DNA from: Croceivirga radicis
GTDB taxonomy: Bacteria; Bacteroidota; Bacteroidia; Flavobacteriales; Flavobacteriaceae
Length of the DNA: 64,000 nt
Direction: 5' to 3'
NCBI RefSeq assembly: GCF_002072105.2
Contig: NZ_MTBC01000001.1
Coordinates: forward strand, 248,001-312,000
Notes under the pieces: generated by a model
Databases searched by the model: none
What the model was told of the DNA's origin: nothing
The model's input: only the letters and a program-made list of their open reading frames with translations
Shown here: piece by piece, positions 38,219 through 46,451 of the stretch
Numbering within the stretch: the stretch's first letter is position 1
Layout: each line of letters begins with the position of its first letter
Translations under genes and position numbers: made by a program

Positions 38219-38940
38219 CTATTATAAATTGCTTTCTGCTTGGATATATAATTTGTGGTGATTTTATATTGGGTTATACCAAATACAAGTCCAAAAAAAC
38301 CAACTACCATCCAGCCAGCGGTGGTCATTTCCAACCCAAAGCTTTTTGGCATAAATGATAACATATTAAACATGTGAAGTGGAAACATGGTGTAAACCCC
38401 TAAAAGATTGGCACCAAGATGCTGACGCTTTTTACCTATAAAAAATATGCTATATGCCATAGGAATAAGCGATAACGCTAAAATTGGTACAAAAACTGCT
38501 AACTTTAATTGTTTAGGAGTAAAATTTAAAGACTCTAAATAATAAAGCCCAAAGACGTACAATAATATGAATAGGAGGTATTTAGGCTGTTTAAAGATTT
38601 TTAATACAGTACTACCAAAGGCCTTTCTAAACCCAATATTTAGTTGTTTCTGCTTGTCTTTAATCAGCCTTTCAAATCCCGAATGGTCTGCGTAAATAGA
38701 AGTTTCAAAAATCCATTGGGTATTCTCTTTATTTAACTTTCGCTTTTGTGGTCTATTTCCAAATGAAACATGCACTTGCATCATAGCAGCATCAAAACTT
38801 ACACCCATGCTCATCTTTTCCTCAACCTGTGTGGCTATGTGATCAATTAGCTCCGCGCGAACATCCCAATATTTAACCTTGTTCTGTATTAGGTAGGTTT
38901 CTATAAATGCTATTTGTTCTTGTGTCAACGTTTTTTTCAT
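38203..38940 (-). CDS. Membrane protein with N-terminal helical module, paralogue 2
   Basis: The 245-aa protein shares the motif YWDVRAELIDHIATQVEEKM (about residues 19-38) with its neighbours and has about four TM helices after residue 115. A basic stretch (RPQKRKLNKENTQ) links the module to the membrane part. It lies 22 nt after paralogue 3. The trio differs enough in sequence that the duplication is not recent. The function is unknown; membrane sensing or modulation of the ABC permease is a working hypothesis. Confidence 0.72.
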   Translation of the reverse strand: MKKTLTQEQIAFIETYLIQNKVKYWDVRAELIDHIATQVEEKMSMGVSFDAAMMQVHVSFGNRPQKRKLNKENTQWIFETSIYADHSGFERLIKDKQKQLNIGFRKAFGSTVLKIFKQPKYLLFILLYVFGLYYLESLNFTPKQLKLAVFVPILALSLIPMAYSIFFIGKKRQHLGANLLGVYTMFPLHMFNMLSFMPKSFGLEMTTAGWMVVGFFGLVFGITQYKITTNYISKQKAIYNRWKSV

Positions 38941-38962
38941 TTTAAAGAAATACTATGGCTTT

Positions 38963-39607
38963 TTACGTTTTAGCTAAAAGCGTATTAGTTTGCTTTCTTT
39001 TCAAAAAAAACAATCTTAAAAAAGCAGCTATAGCCGTAATTAAAAAAGCAGTTAAAATATTAGCAACTAACGGCCACTTTAACAAAAAATAACTATCATC
39101 TACCCAAAGGTTAAAATACAAGTTCATTGCATACGAACTAGCTACTAAGGGCCAAGCCAGCATTTCTAGACTAGAAATTCGATACCTTTTTTTGGGCAAC
39201 GTTCCAAAAAAATAGACCAAACCAGCACTAATTATAGCAATCCAGACTGATTGCGCATAGGGAAACGGGTCTGTAGAAAATTTGTTCCACATATAAATAA
39301 CTGTAACCGCAACGCAGAAAAAAATTAGAAACTTAGGAGTTATTATTTCTTTGCCAAGTACTAAAAAAGACGTTTTTTGCAACCGTTTTTTAAATAGCTC
39401 GTAATTTCTTTCTAATCCTTTTTTATTAACCACCATATAAGATTTAAAGGCATCATAGAATTCTAAGTCATGTTCTTCCATGCTTTTTTCTATTGCACTG
39501 GCAACATGGTCTATTAATTCTAAGCGAACATCTAAATAATCAAATCCAGAATTACGCAAGTAGTTATCTATAAAATTTAGTTCATCCTTGTCTAAATGTT
39601 GTATCAT
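38963..39607 (-). CDS. Membrane protein with N-terminal helical module, paralogue 3
   Basis: From the ATG at 39607 it has 214 residues, with the motif YLDVRLELIDHVASAIEKSM (about 21-40) and four predicted TM helices. The start overlaps the PadR stop codon as ATGA, so translation is coupled to the regulator. It is the first of three tandem paralogues. The alternative start at 39619 would lie inside PadR and adds only four residues. Confidence 0.75.
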   Translation of the reverse strand: MIQHLDKDELNFIDNYLRNSGFDYLDVRLELIDHVASAIEKSMEEHDLEFYDAFKSYMVVNKKGLERNYELFKKRLQKTSFLVLGKEIITPKFLIFFCVAVTVIYMWNKFSTDPFPYAQSVWIAIISAGLVYFFGTLPKKRYRISSLEMLAWPLVASSYAMNLYFNLWVDDSYFLLKWPLVANILTAFLITAIAAFLRLFFLKRKQTNTLLAKT

Positions 39608-39942
39608 AACAATTTCCATTTAGGATTCAATAAGGTTTCCATACTGCGTATAAATTCTTCCAACTCCGCCAGACGATTCACCGTTTCCTTTTCGCCTTGC
39701 TCTGTTAATTTATAGTATTTGCGTAAACGGTTATCCACTTTGGCCACCTCAACATCCAACAAACCTTCTGCTTCTAATTTATGAAGTGCCGGGTACAAGG
39801 CACCTTCGGTAATCTTTAGCTCGCCTTTTGTTAATTGTTTTACTTTCTGGGTTATTTCGTACCCATACATTTTACCCTCCTCATCTAACAATTTTAGGAT
39901 GATGGTACTCAAACTCCCTTTGTACAACTTTGAATTTGCCAT
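39604..39942 (-). CDS. PadR family transcriptional regulator
   Basis: From the ATG at 39942 the protein has 112 residues. It is a winged-helix PadR-N domain: SLSTIILKLLDEEGKMYGYEI, the recognition region ELKITEGALYPALHKLEAEG and a short C-terminal dimerisation helix (LAELEEFIRSMETLL). PadR proteins usually repress and respond to ligands or membrane stress. It heads the operon of three membrane paralogues and the ABC transporter, and is divergent from the PaaE-like reductase. A TTG at 39948 could extend it by two residues, but the ATG is preferred. Confidence 0.92.
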   Translation of the reverse strand: MANSKLYKGSLSTIILKLLDEEGKMYGYEITQKVKQLTKGELKITEGALYPALHKLEAEGLLDVEVAKVDNRLRKYYKLTEQGEKETVNRLAELEEFIRSMETLLNPKWKLL

Positions 39943-39950
39943 ATCCAAAT

Positions 39951-39974
39951 ATACATAAATTTCTTATGCATAAG
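39951..39974. promoter_or_regulatory. Candidate PadR operator (imperfect dyad plus perfect 12-bp palindrome)
   Basis: ATACAT (39951-39956) and ATGCAT (39966-39971) form a 5/6 dyad with a 9-bp spacer; the overlapping CTTATGCATAAG (39963-39974) is a perfect palindrome. The site lies in the 91-bp region between divergent padR and the reductase gene, close to both starts. PadR regulators are known to bind ATGT/ACAT-type dyads, so autoregulation here is inferred. Confidence 0.45.
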
Positions 39975-40008
39975 TTTTTTAGGTATTAAAATTAGTGTTA
40001 GCTTTCCT

Positions 40009-40016
40009 TAGCTTTG
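40009..40016 (+). promoter_or_regulatory. -7 promoter element (TAGCTTTG) for the PaaE-like reductase
   Basis: An exact TAnnTTTG match ends 17 nt before the ATG at 40034. It lies inside the possible longer reading frame, showing that the ATG is the real start. Confidence 0.6.
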
Positions 40017-40033
40017 CAAAAAATTTATTTGCT

Positions 40034-41083
40034 ATGAGCGATTTTCATCCATTATCCGTTGCTGCAGTAACCAATTTAACACCAAATTCGGTTGCATTAA
40101 CTTTTAATGTTCCAGAGAACTTAAAGGAAACTTTTTCTTTTACCGCGGGGCAATACATCACTATTAAAAAAACAGTGAATGGTAATGAGGTAAGAAGAGC
40201 CTATTCTATCTCTTCTGCTCCTAGTTCTGGCAAATTAACGGTTGGTATTAAAAAGGTTGAAGGGGGTACTTTTTCTGTCTACGCCAACGATGAAATTAAA
40301 GTGGGTGATGTTTTAGAAGTAATGCCACCAGAAGGTCGTTTTGTATTTGAACCGAGCAACCAAACAAAACATGTTTCCGCCTTTGCCGCAGGTAGTGGTA
40401 TAACTCCCATAATTTCTATAGCTCAAACGGTTTTAGAAAGTCATGAAGAAAATACGTTTGTTCTTGTTTTTGGCAACCAAACGCCAGCAGAGACCATGTA
40501 CCATACCGCCCTTTTAGAATTAAAAGGGCAGTTTCAAAGCCGACTACACATAGAATGGGTGTACAGTAAAAGCACCGAGCCCGATTGCCTTTTTGGGCGT
40601 ATTGAAAAATCTACCGTAAATCTTATCCTTAAAAACAAATTTAAGGATACCACGTTTGATGCCTTTTACCTATGTGGTCCAGAAGCGATGATAAATACGG
40701 TATCCGATACGCTAAAAGAGGGCGGTATAGCTGCAGATAAAATTCATTTTGAATTGTTTACCTCTTCGGAAACGGAAGACACCTTGGCCCAAAATTTAGA
40801 AGGCGCTACCCAAGTTGAGGTTCTCCTAGATGATGAGACCTTCAAATTAAACGTGGAAAAGAAAACCATTCTTTTGGATGCCATTTTAAAAGAAGATATA
40901 GATGCGCCGTATTCTTGCCAAGGCGGCGTTTGTAGCAGTTGTATTGCGCGCGTTACGGAAGGTAAGGCAGAAATGGTGAAAAATCAGATTTTAACCGATG
41001 GGGAGATAGCAGAAGGTTTAATCCTAACCTGCCAAGCCCATGCCACCACGCCAACTTTAAAAATAGATTTTGACGATGTGTAA
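40034..41083 (+). CDS. Ferredoxin-NADP-type oxidoreductase with C-terminal [2Fe-2S] domain (PaaE-like)
   Basis: The 349-aa protein has an FAD domain (RRAYSISSAP, 54-63), an NAD(P) domain (AAGSGITPI, 118-126; CGPEAMI, 214-220), and a plant-type ferredoxin domain with Cys295, Cys300, Cys303 and Cys333 (YSCQGGVCSSC). This layout matches electron-transfer components such as PaaE of phenylacetyl-CoA epoxidase. No oxygenase subunits are nearby, so its electron acceptor is unknown. The start is fixed by a -7 element just upstream. Confidence 0.92.
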   Translation: MSDFHPLSVAAVTNLTPNSVALTFNVPENLKETFSFTAGQYITIKKTVNGNEVRRAYSISSAPSSGKLTVGIKKVEGGTFSVYANDEIKVGDVLEVMPPEGRFVFEPSNQTKHVSAFAAGSGITPIISIAQTVLESHEENTFVLVFGNQTPAETMYHTALLELKGQFQSRLHIEWVYSKSTEPDCLFGRIEKSTVNLILKNKFKDTTFDAFYLCGPEAMINTVSDTLKEGGIAADKIHFELFTSSETEDTLAQNLEGATQVEVLLDDETFKLNVEKKTILLDAILKEDIDAPYSCQGGVCSSCIARVTEGKAEMVKNQILTDGEIAEGLILTCQAHATTPTLKIDFDDV

Positions 41084-41086
41084 AGC

Positions 41087-41452
41087 TTAATTTTTAAGCT
41101 GCGTAAAGAGTTGTTCAAGATTGGTAAATTCTTTCTTTACCTGGCTTACACCAATAGCACCACCCGAAAATCCAGAAGTTGCTTTAATCAATTGCAACTT
41201 GGCTTCGTTTTGCCCGTTAAATTCTATATATAATTGTAGTTTAAAATATTTATAGAAAGCACCTAAAAGAATGCGCAAAATTCTGTTGCCCTTTTCATAG
41301 GTACCATTGCTTTTATCGCCTTGGATTAACTGGTAACCACGATTCGCCAATAGTTGGTGCACTTGTTGCGTAAATTCCTCTTGTTCTACCTCAGAATAAT
41401 AGAAAGTTTTCTGATTTTTTACATCGGGGTCTCTTTTTACTAAAACAGCCAT
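41087..41452 (-). CDS. Conserved-looking protein of unknown function
   Basis: The 121-aa soluble protein begins MAVLVKRDPDVKNQKTFYYSE. It appears alpha/beta, with a hydrophobic stretch (RILRILLGAFYKYFKLQLYI) too short and mixed for a clear TM helix, and a Gly-rich loop ATSGFSGGAIGVSQ near residue 95. It converges with the reductase gene (3-nt gap) and follows the patatin gene on the same strand after 68 nt. I recognise no family. Confidence 0.65.
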   Translation of the reverse strand: MAVLVKRDPDVKNQKTFYYSEVEQEEFTQQVHQLLANRGYQLIQGDKSNGTYEKGNRILRILLGAFYKYFKLQLYIEFNGQNEAKLQLIKATSGFSGGAIGVSQVKKEFTNLEQLFTQLKN

Positions 41453-41520
41453 TGGTTTTCTTTTTTGATGGTGTAAAACTAACGCGGTTTACCATCGTAT
41501 GGTATCCCTGAAAACCGGGT

Positions 41521-42300
41521 TTATGGCTTGTTCTTATCTAAATAAGCATCCATAGCAAAGTTGGCGGCATCATAGCCAATGGTAAACGCTTTTTCTATAC
41601 CTTTTTTGTCTAAAACGCCTATTTGGTCTAACTGCGCTGGCTCTATCAAAATATCGCATTCACAAATTTTTTCCCTACAAGAAGCGTAAATCATAAGGCC
41701 TGTTATACGGCTCGTAAGTTGCAGTGAATTGCTCAGGTCCTTTTTTTGTAATTTACCATTAACCGATACATTACTGCCAACGACTAAATCGGCACCTTGC
41801 TCTACATATTCTTTTGGAAAATTGTTCATGATTCCACCGTCTGCGTACAATACCTTATCTATTTCTACAGGACTAAAAACGGGAGTTAAAGCTGCGGAAG
41901 CCAGCAAGGGCATAATTAACGCCCCCTGGTTAAAAACCTTTTCTGTTCCTTGTAACAGATCCGTTGCCACCACATGTAAGGGAATATTTAACTGTTCAAA
42001 AGAATCATGCGGAAAAAATTGTTGAAAAACACTAAAATAACGTTCGGTATCTATAAGTCCCGGTTTGCCAATAGCAAAAAAACTGTACTGGAACAAGGGT
42101 GTCTCTTTAAAGAAGGCCAGCATTTCGTCTATGCTATTGCCATTAGCGTATAAGGCGCCAACCAAGGCACCAATACTTGCGCCGGCTACGCTCTGGGCTT
42201 TTACTCCTCGCTCTTGCAATACTTTTAATAAGCCAATATGGGCCATGCCTCGAATGCCTCCGCCAGATAAAACCAGTCCTATTTTCTTTCCAGTAAACAT
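41521..42300 (-). CDS. Patatin-like phospholipase family protein
   Basis: The 259-aa alpha/beta hydrolase has the oxyanion motif SGGGIRG (12-18), the nucleophile elbow GASIG with Ser42, and the catalytic Asp155 in ADGG. No signal peptide is present, so it is probably cytoplasmic or inner-membrane associated, like the RssA-type subfamily. It would hydrolyse acyl esters of lipids; the substrate is unknown. The start is ATG at 42300, before a 213-bp AT-rich intergenic region in which I see no gene. Confidence 0.92.
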   Translation of the reverse strand: MFTGKKIGLVLSGGGIRGMAHIGLLKVLQERGVKAQSVAGASIGALVGALYANGNSIDEMLAFFKETPLFQYSFFAIGKPGLIDTERYFSVFQQFFPHDSFEQLNIPLHVVATDLLQGTEKVFNQGALIMPLLASAALTPVFSPVEIDKVLYADGGIMNNFPKEYVEQGADLVVGSNVSVNGKLQKKDLSNSLQLTSRITGLMIYASCREKICECDILIEPAQLDQIGVLDKKGIEKAFTIGYDAANFAMDAYLDKNKP

Positions 42301-42513
42301 GAAGAAATTTTATAGGTTAAAAGTACTGTTTCACAACTAATTATTTTGCGCTTACAGTTTAAAAAAAAGTTTTGTTTAATTTTTCTTCAACAGTAAAACC
42401 TTAATTAAAATAACTCCGTAGGTAACAAAAAAGAAACAAGAATAGATTTTTAAGAAAAAACCTGTAATTTAAATTCAAGTATTACGAACCAATACCCATA
42501 ACAAACGTTTAGT

Positions 42514-43191
42514 TTGCATAAAAAAGCCAATCATACCGCTATTTTAATCTTTGCACAAAGTGCAAAATTAGAAGCCTTACGTAAACCCATTCGTAATGGT
42601 GAGCTGGTATTTGATGCCTTAAACAAGCAAACGCTTTCCATAGTCCAGGCCACTGGCTTACCCTATTTGGTTTGGGACGAAGAAAAACAAATTGGCGAAA
42701 CCTTTGCCGAACGTTTTTCTAACGCATTACAGGCCGTTTTTGACAAGGGCTATAAAAATGTAATTTCTATTGGCAATGATAGCCCTAATCTAACAGTATC
42801 CAAACTTAAACAGGCCTACAAGCAAATCTGCAAGGGCAAAACAGTTTTAGGTCCTTCTGCGGATGGCGGCGTCTACCTAATTGGTATTCATAAAGACCAT
42901 TTCAGATACAACGATTTTAAGCGCTTGCCTTGGGAACGTATTTCGCTTTTTAAACGTATTTCCGAATCCTTTGGCTTAGCCGGTGAAATTCATCAGTTAG
43001 AAACTTTGACCGATGTTGATTCGGAAACTGATATTCTTGAGATACTCCAAAAACCCATCACCCAGTCTTTAAAAAGAGCCTTAGTGCTTGGCTTATCCAG
43101 ACAAGCAGCCCCTAAAACGTACACACACCTTAGCTATATAACACACTACCTGTCTACCTTCTATAATAAAGGTTCTCCACAGTTTAACTAA
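42514..43191 (+). CDS. DUF2064 glycosyltransferase-like protein (rSAM/selenodomain-associated transferase 1 type)
   Basis: The 225-aa GT-A/CofC-like protein has ISIGNDSPNLT near residue 88 (usually GTDSPDL) and VLGPSADGGVYLIG near 110, hallmarks of DUF2064/TIGR04282, a family that accompanies ArsS in arsenosugar gene sets. The N-terminal nucleotide loop, usually KxPxxGxVKTRL, is eroded to FAQSAKLEALRKPI. The only usable start is TTG at 42514; a stop lies 15 nt upstream in frame. It lies 41 nt before the SusC gene and may head that operon. Confidence 0.8.
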   Translation: MHKKANHTAILIFAQSAKLEALRKPIRNGELVFDALNKQTLSIVQATGLPYLVWDEEKQIGETFAERFSNALQAVFDKGYKNVISIGNDSPNLTVSKLKQAYKQICKGKTVLGPSADGGVYLIGIHKDHFRYNDFKRLPWERISLFKRISESFGLAGEIHQLETLTDVDSETDILEILQKPITQSLKRALVLGLSRQAAPKTYTHLSYITHYLSTFYNKGSPQFN

Positions 43192-43232
43192 ACTGGCCCC
43201 CTACCTATATTTAAGAAATCTCAACATCACAA

Positions 43233-46200
43233 ATGAAAAATATACTTTTGGGTATATTGTTGTGCGTTTGCACGATTACCCATGCACAAATCAATATAAG
43301 CGGTACGGTTACCGATGCCAATCAGGAACCCTTACCCTTTGTCAATATCTTACTTTTACAATCTACAATTGGTGCTACTACAGATACCAATGGCAACTTT
43401 TCTATGGAACTACCCGCAGAAGGTGGTCAGTTGCGTTTTTCGCTATTGGGCTTTACGTCCAAAACGATAACCATTACCAGTGCTAGTAACAACCTCAACA
43501 TTACATTAGAAGAAAGCTCAGAACTGCTCAATGAGGTTGTTTTGACCGCACTTGGTTTGGAACGAGAAACCAAAGAATTGGGTTATGTAGTACAAAGTTT
43601 GGATGCCCAAGGGGTAACCGAAGTAAAATCGGTAAACTTTTTAGATAACCTAACCGGTAAATTAGCCGGGGTAACCATTAACCAAGGGCCAACGGGCGTA
43701 GGGTCTTCTAGCCGCATTAGCATAAGGGGCGAAGCTTCCTTCAGCAATAACAACCCACTGTTTATCGTAGACGGCGTACCTATAAACAACAACACCGTTT
43801 TTAACTTTACCAATGAGGCGGCAGCTGGTTTTCAAGAGGTCGATTTTGGTAACGGTGCCATGGAGGTAAATCCAGATGATATTGAAGAAGTATCCATTTT
43901 AAAAGGCCCAAGTGCCGCGGCATTGTATGGCACAAGAGCAGCCAATGGCGTTGTGGTGATAGCTACTAAAAACGGTAGCCAAAGCAAAGGATTGGGCATC
44001 AGCTACAACACCAGCCTATTTTTGGAAAGTGCTTTTCAGTTGCCGGACTTTCAAAACAGCTACGGCCAAGGAAATTCTGGCCAATTTGAATACGTAGATG
44101 GTCTTGGCGGCGGTATTAATGACAATATTACCTACAGTTGGGGACCGCTCTTAGACCAAGGTACTTTGATTCCCCAGTTTGATAGTCCTGTGACCCTTGC
44201 TGACGGCACGGTAGTTCGCGGTGGTGATACTGCGCTTTACAATGGTTTGCCCATTACGGCAACACCTTTTGTTTCTAACCCAGATAACCTCAAGGATTTT
44301 TATGAAACCGGTACCACTTTCATCAACAACTTGGCTATTTCTTCCGGATTTGATAAGGGCAGTTACCGTTTGTCGTTTACCGATTTGCGTAGCGAAAGCA
44401 TCATTCCGGGAGTAAATTTGGACCGCCAAACGGTTGCTGCTCGACTCAATTTTAGACCTACGGATAAGCTTCAAATTAATTCATCCATCAACTATGTAAA
44501 TTCGCAAAGCGATAACCGCCCCTCTAATGGTTACGGTTCTGAAAATGTAAATTATTCTTTGGTGGCATGGGGTCCACGTTCCCTAAACATTGATAATCTT
44601 AGGAATTACTGGCAACCTGGCCTAGAGGGTAGACAGCAATATTCTTTTAACTATACCTTTTTTGATAACCCCTTCTTTATTCTACATGAGAATCGAAACT
44701 CGTTTAACCGAGATCGAGTTTTTGGGAATGTTTCGGCAAAATATCAGATTACCCCACAACTTTCCGCTACGGTGCGCAGCGGTATGGATTATTCCGATGA
44801 AACCCGGCAACTGCGGCGAGCTTATAGCTCTAACCGCTTTCAAAACGGAGGTTATGCGGAACACGACGTGTTTTTTAGAGAAATCAATACAGACTTTCTT
44901 TTAAATTATACCAATCGTTTTAACGATTTTAAAGTGGCTATTTCTTTAGGTGGTAACCGATTGGACCAAAAAGCATTCACGAGCCAGTCCCAAACCACCA
45001 GTTTGGCACAACCAGGTATTTTTAGGTTAAGTAATGCAGCATCCCCAGTTGAAGTATTTGAATTTGAATCCAACAAACGCATCAACAGCTTGTATGGTTT
45101 GGCCAAAATAGGTTACAAAGATTTTCTGTTTTTAGATATTACCGGTCGTAATGATTGGTCTAGTGCCTTGGCTACGCCATTTTCGGTAGACAATGTTTCG
45201 TTTTTCTATCCATCCGTGTCTTCTAGTTTTATTCTTTCGGAGGTTGCAGCACTGCCTTCAGCTATTTCGTTGTTAAAACTTAGGGCCAGTTGGGCACAAG
45301 TAGGTAACGATACCAATCCTTACCAAACTTCCGGTGCTTTTGTGGCACAGACCCCTTATTTAGGACAAGCAACGTTTAGTGAACAGAATTTTATCGCCAA
45401 TCCCAACCTACGTCCGGAGCAAACCTCCGCAGTAGAATTTGGGGCCGATATTCGTTTTTTTGGCGACCATTTAAATTTTGATGTTTCGTATTACGATGCA
45501 CTGACCAAAGACCAGATTTTATCACTGCCCATCGGTATTGCCTCGGGCTTTGGCCAACAAGTAGTAAATGGTGGTGAAGTGCGTGCCAAAGGGTTAGAAG
45601 TTATTTTAAATGCTACGCCAATAGTTACCGATAATTTTAAATGGAACAGCACCTTGAATTTTAGCCGTTCTAGAACTACCGTAGAAGATTTGCCACAGGA
45701 GGATGGGCGTTTAACCTTGGCGTATTCGCGTATTTACGATAGTCAAAACCAAACGGTATTTTTACAAGTGGAAGAAGGCGGCCGTATTGGCGACTTGTAC
45801 GGCACGGGCTATTTAAGAAATGAAAATGGCGATTTTATCCTAACGGAAGAAGGCCGCTACATCCCAGATAATAACTTACAAAAACTGGGTAATTACAATC
45901 CAGATTTTATGCTAGGGTTCAACAATCAATTTAGCTATAAAAATTGGGATTTGGGCTTTCTGTTAGACTGGCGTCAAGGGGGTATAATCGTATCCCGTAC
46001 GCGTGCTTTAGGCAATGTGGGCGGTCAGTTGGCAGAAACCGCATTTAGGCCAGAAGAAGGTATTGTGCCACAAGGCGTAGTTAACACCGGTACGGCAGAA
46101 AATCCTGTTTATGTAGAAAATACGGTAGCGGTAACCCCAGAAAGTTACTACCGCCAGTTTTATGACCGTAACCATGAAGAAAACAATGTGTATGATGCTT

Positions 46201-46439
46201 CCTTCTTAAAGATACGCCAAGTAGCCTTGGGCTATACGTTTAAAAACTTGAGTTTTTTACAACAAAATGCCAGTTTGCGCCTATCGTTAATTGGTCGTAA
46301 TCTGTTTGCGATTACAGAAAACCCACATTTTGACCCCGAGCAATTTGCCGTACAGGGTAATGGATTCATAGGTGGTGTAGAAGACATGTCTTACGCCACC
46401 ACCAGAAGCATCGGTTTTAAAGCAGGTTTTAATTTTTAA
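43233..46439 (+). CDS. SusC/RagA family TonB-dependent outer-membrane transporter
   Basis: The 1068-aa protein has a signal peptide (cut near THA/QINI), a carboxypeptidase-D-like domain (about 20-100; ISGTVTDANQEPLPFVNILL), a TonB-box/plug region (LNEVVLTALGLERETKELGY, SIRGEASFSNNNPLFIVDGVPI) and a long 22-strand barrel ending in Phe (IGFKAGFNF). SusC proteins pull glycans or other oligomers through the outer membrane with a SusD lid. The partner SusD gene follows after 12 nt. Linkage to symporter and ArsS genes, not to glycoside hydrolases, is unusual. Confidence 0.95.
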   Translation: MKNILLGILLCVCTITHAQINISGTVTDANQEPLPFVNILLLQSTIGATTDTNGNFSMELPAEGGQLRFSLLGFTSKTITITSASNNLNITLEESSELLNEVVLTALGLERETKELGYVVQSLDAQGVTEVKSVNFLDNLTGKLAGVTINQGPTGVGSSSRISIRGEASFSNNNPLFIVDGVPINNNTVFNFTNEAAAGFQEVDFGNGAMEVNPDDIEEVSILKGPSAAALYGTRAANGVVVIATKNGSQSKGLGISYNTSLFLESAFQLPDFQNSYGQGNSGQFEYVDGLGGGINDNITYSWGPLLDQGTLIPQFDSPVTLADGTVVRGGDTALYNGLPITATPFVSNPDNLKDFYETGTTFINNLAISSGFDKGSYRLSFTDLRSESIIPGVNLDRQTVAARLNFRPTDKLQINSSINYVNSQSDNRPSNGYGSENVNYSLVAWGPRSLNIDNLRNYWQPGLEGRQQYSFNYTFFDNPFFILHENRNSFNRDRVFGNVSAKYQITPQLSATVRSGMDYSDETRQLRRAYSSNRFQNGGYAEHDVFFREINTDFLLNYTNRFNDFKVAISLGGNRLDQKAFTSQSQTTSLAQPGIFRLSNAASPVEVFEFESNKRINSLYGLAKIGYKDFLFLDITGRNDWSSALATPFSVDNVSFFYPSVSSSFILSEVAALPSAISLLKLRASWAQVGNDTNPYQTSGAFVAQTPYLGQATFSEQNFIANPNLRPEQTSAVEFGADIRFFGDHLNFDVSYYDALTKDQILSLPIGIASGFGQQVVNGGEVRAKGLEVILNATPIVTDNFKWNSTLNFSRSRTTVEDLPQEDGRLTLAYSRIYDSQNQTVFLQVEEGGRIGDLYGTGYLRNENGDFILTEEGRYIPDNNLQKLGNYNPDFMLGFNNQFSYKNWDLGFLLDWRQGGIIVSRTRALGNVGGQLAETAFRPEEGIVPQGVVNTGTAENPVYVENTVAVTPESYYRQFYDRNHEENNVYDASFLKIRQVALGYTFKNLSFLQQNASLRLSLIGRNLFAITENPHFDPEQFAVQGNGFIGGVEDMSYATTRSIGFKAGFNF

Positions 46440-46451
46440 GAAGGTATCCAA

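Noticed and set aside
39945-39955. TATATTTG as a -7 element for padR
   Set aside because: It matches the consensus, but the start codon lies only 3 nt after it, leaving no room for a transcription start before the ATG; the real promoter is probably further upstream.
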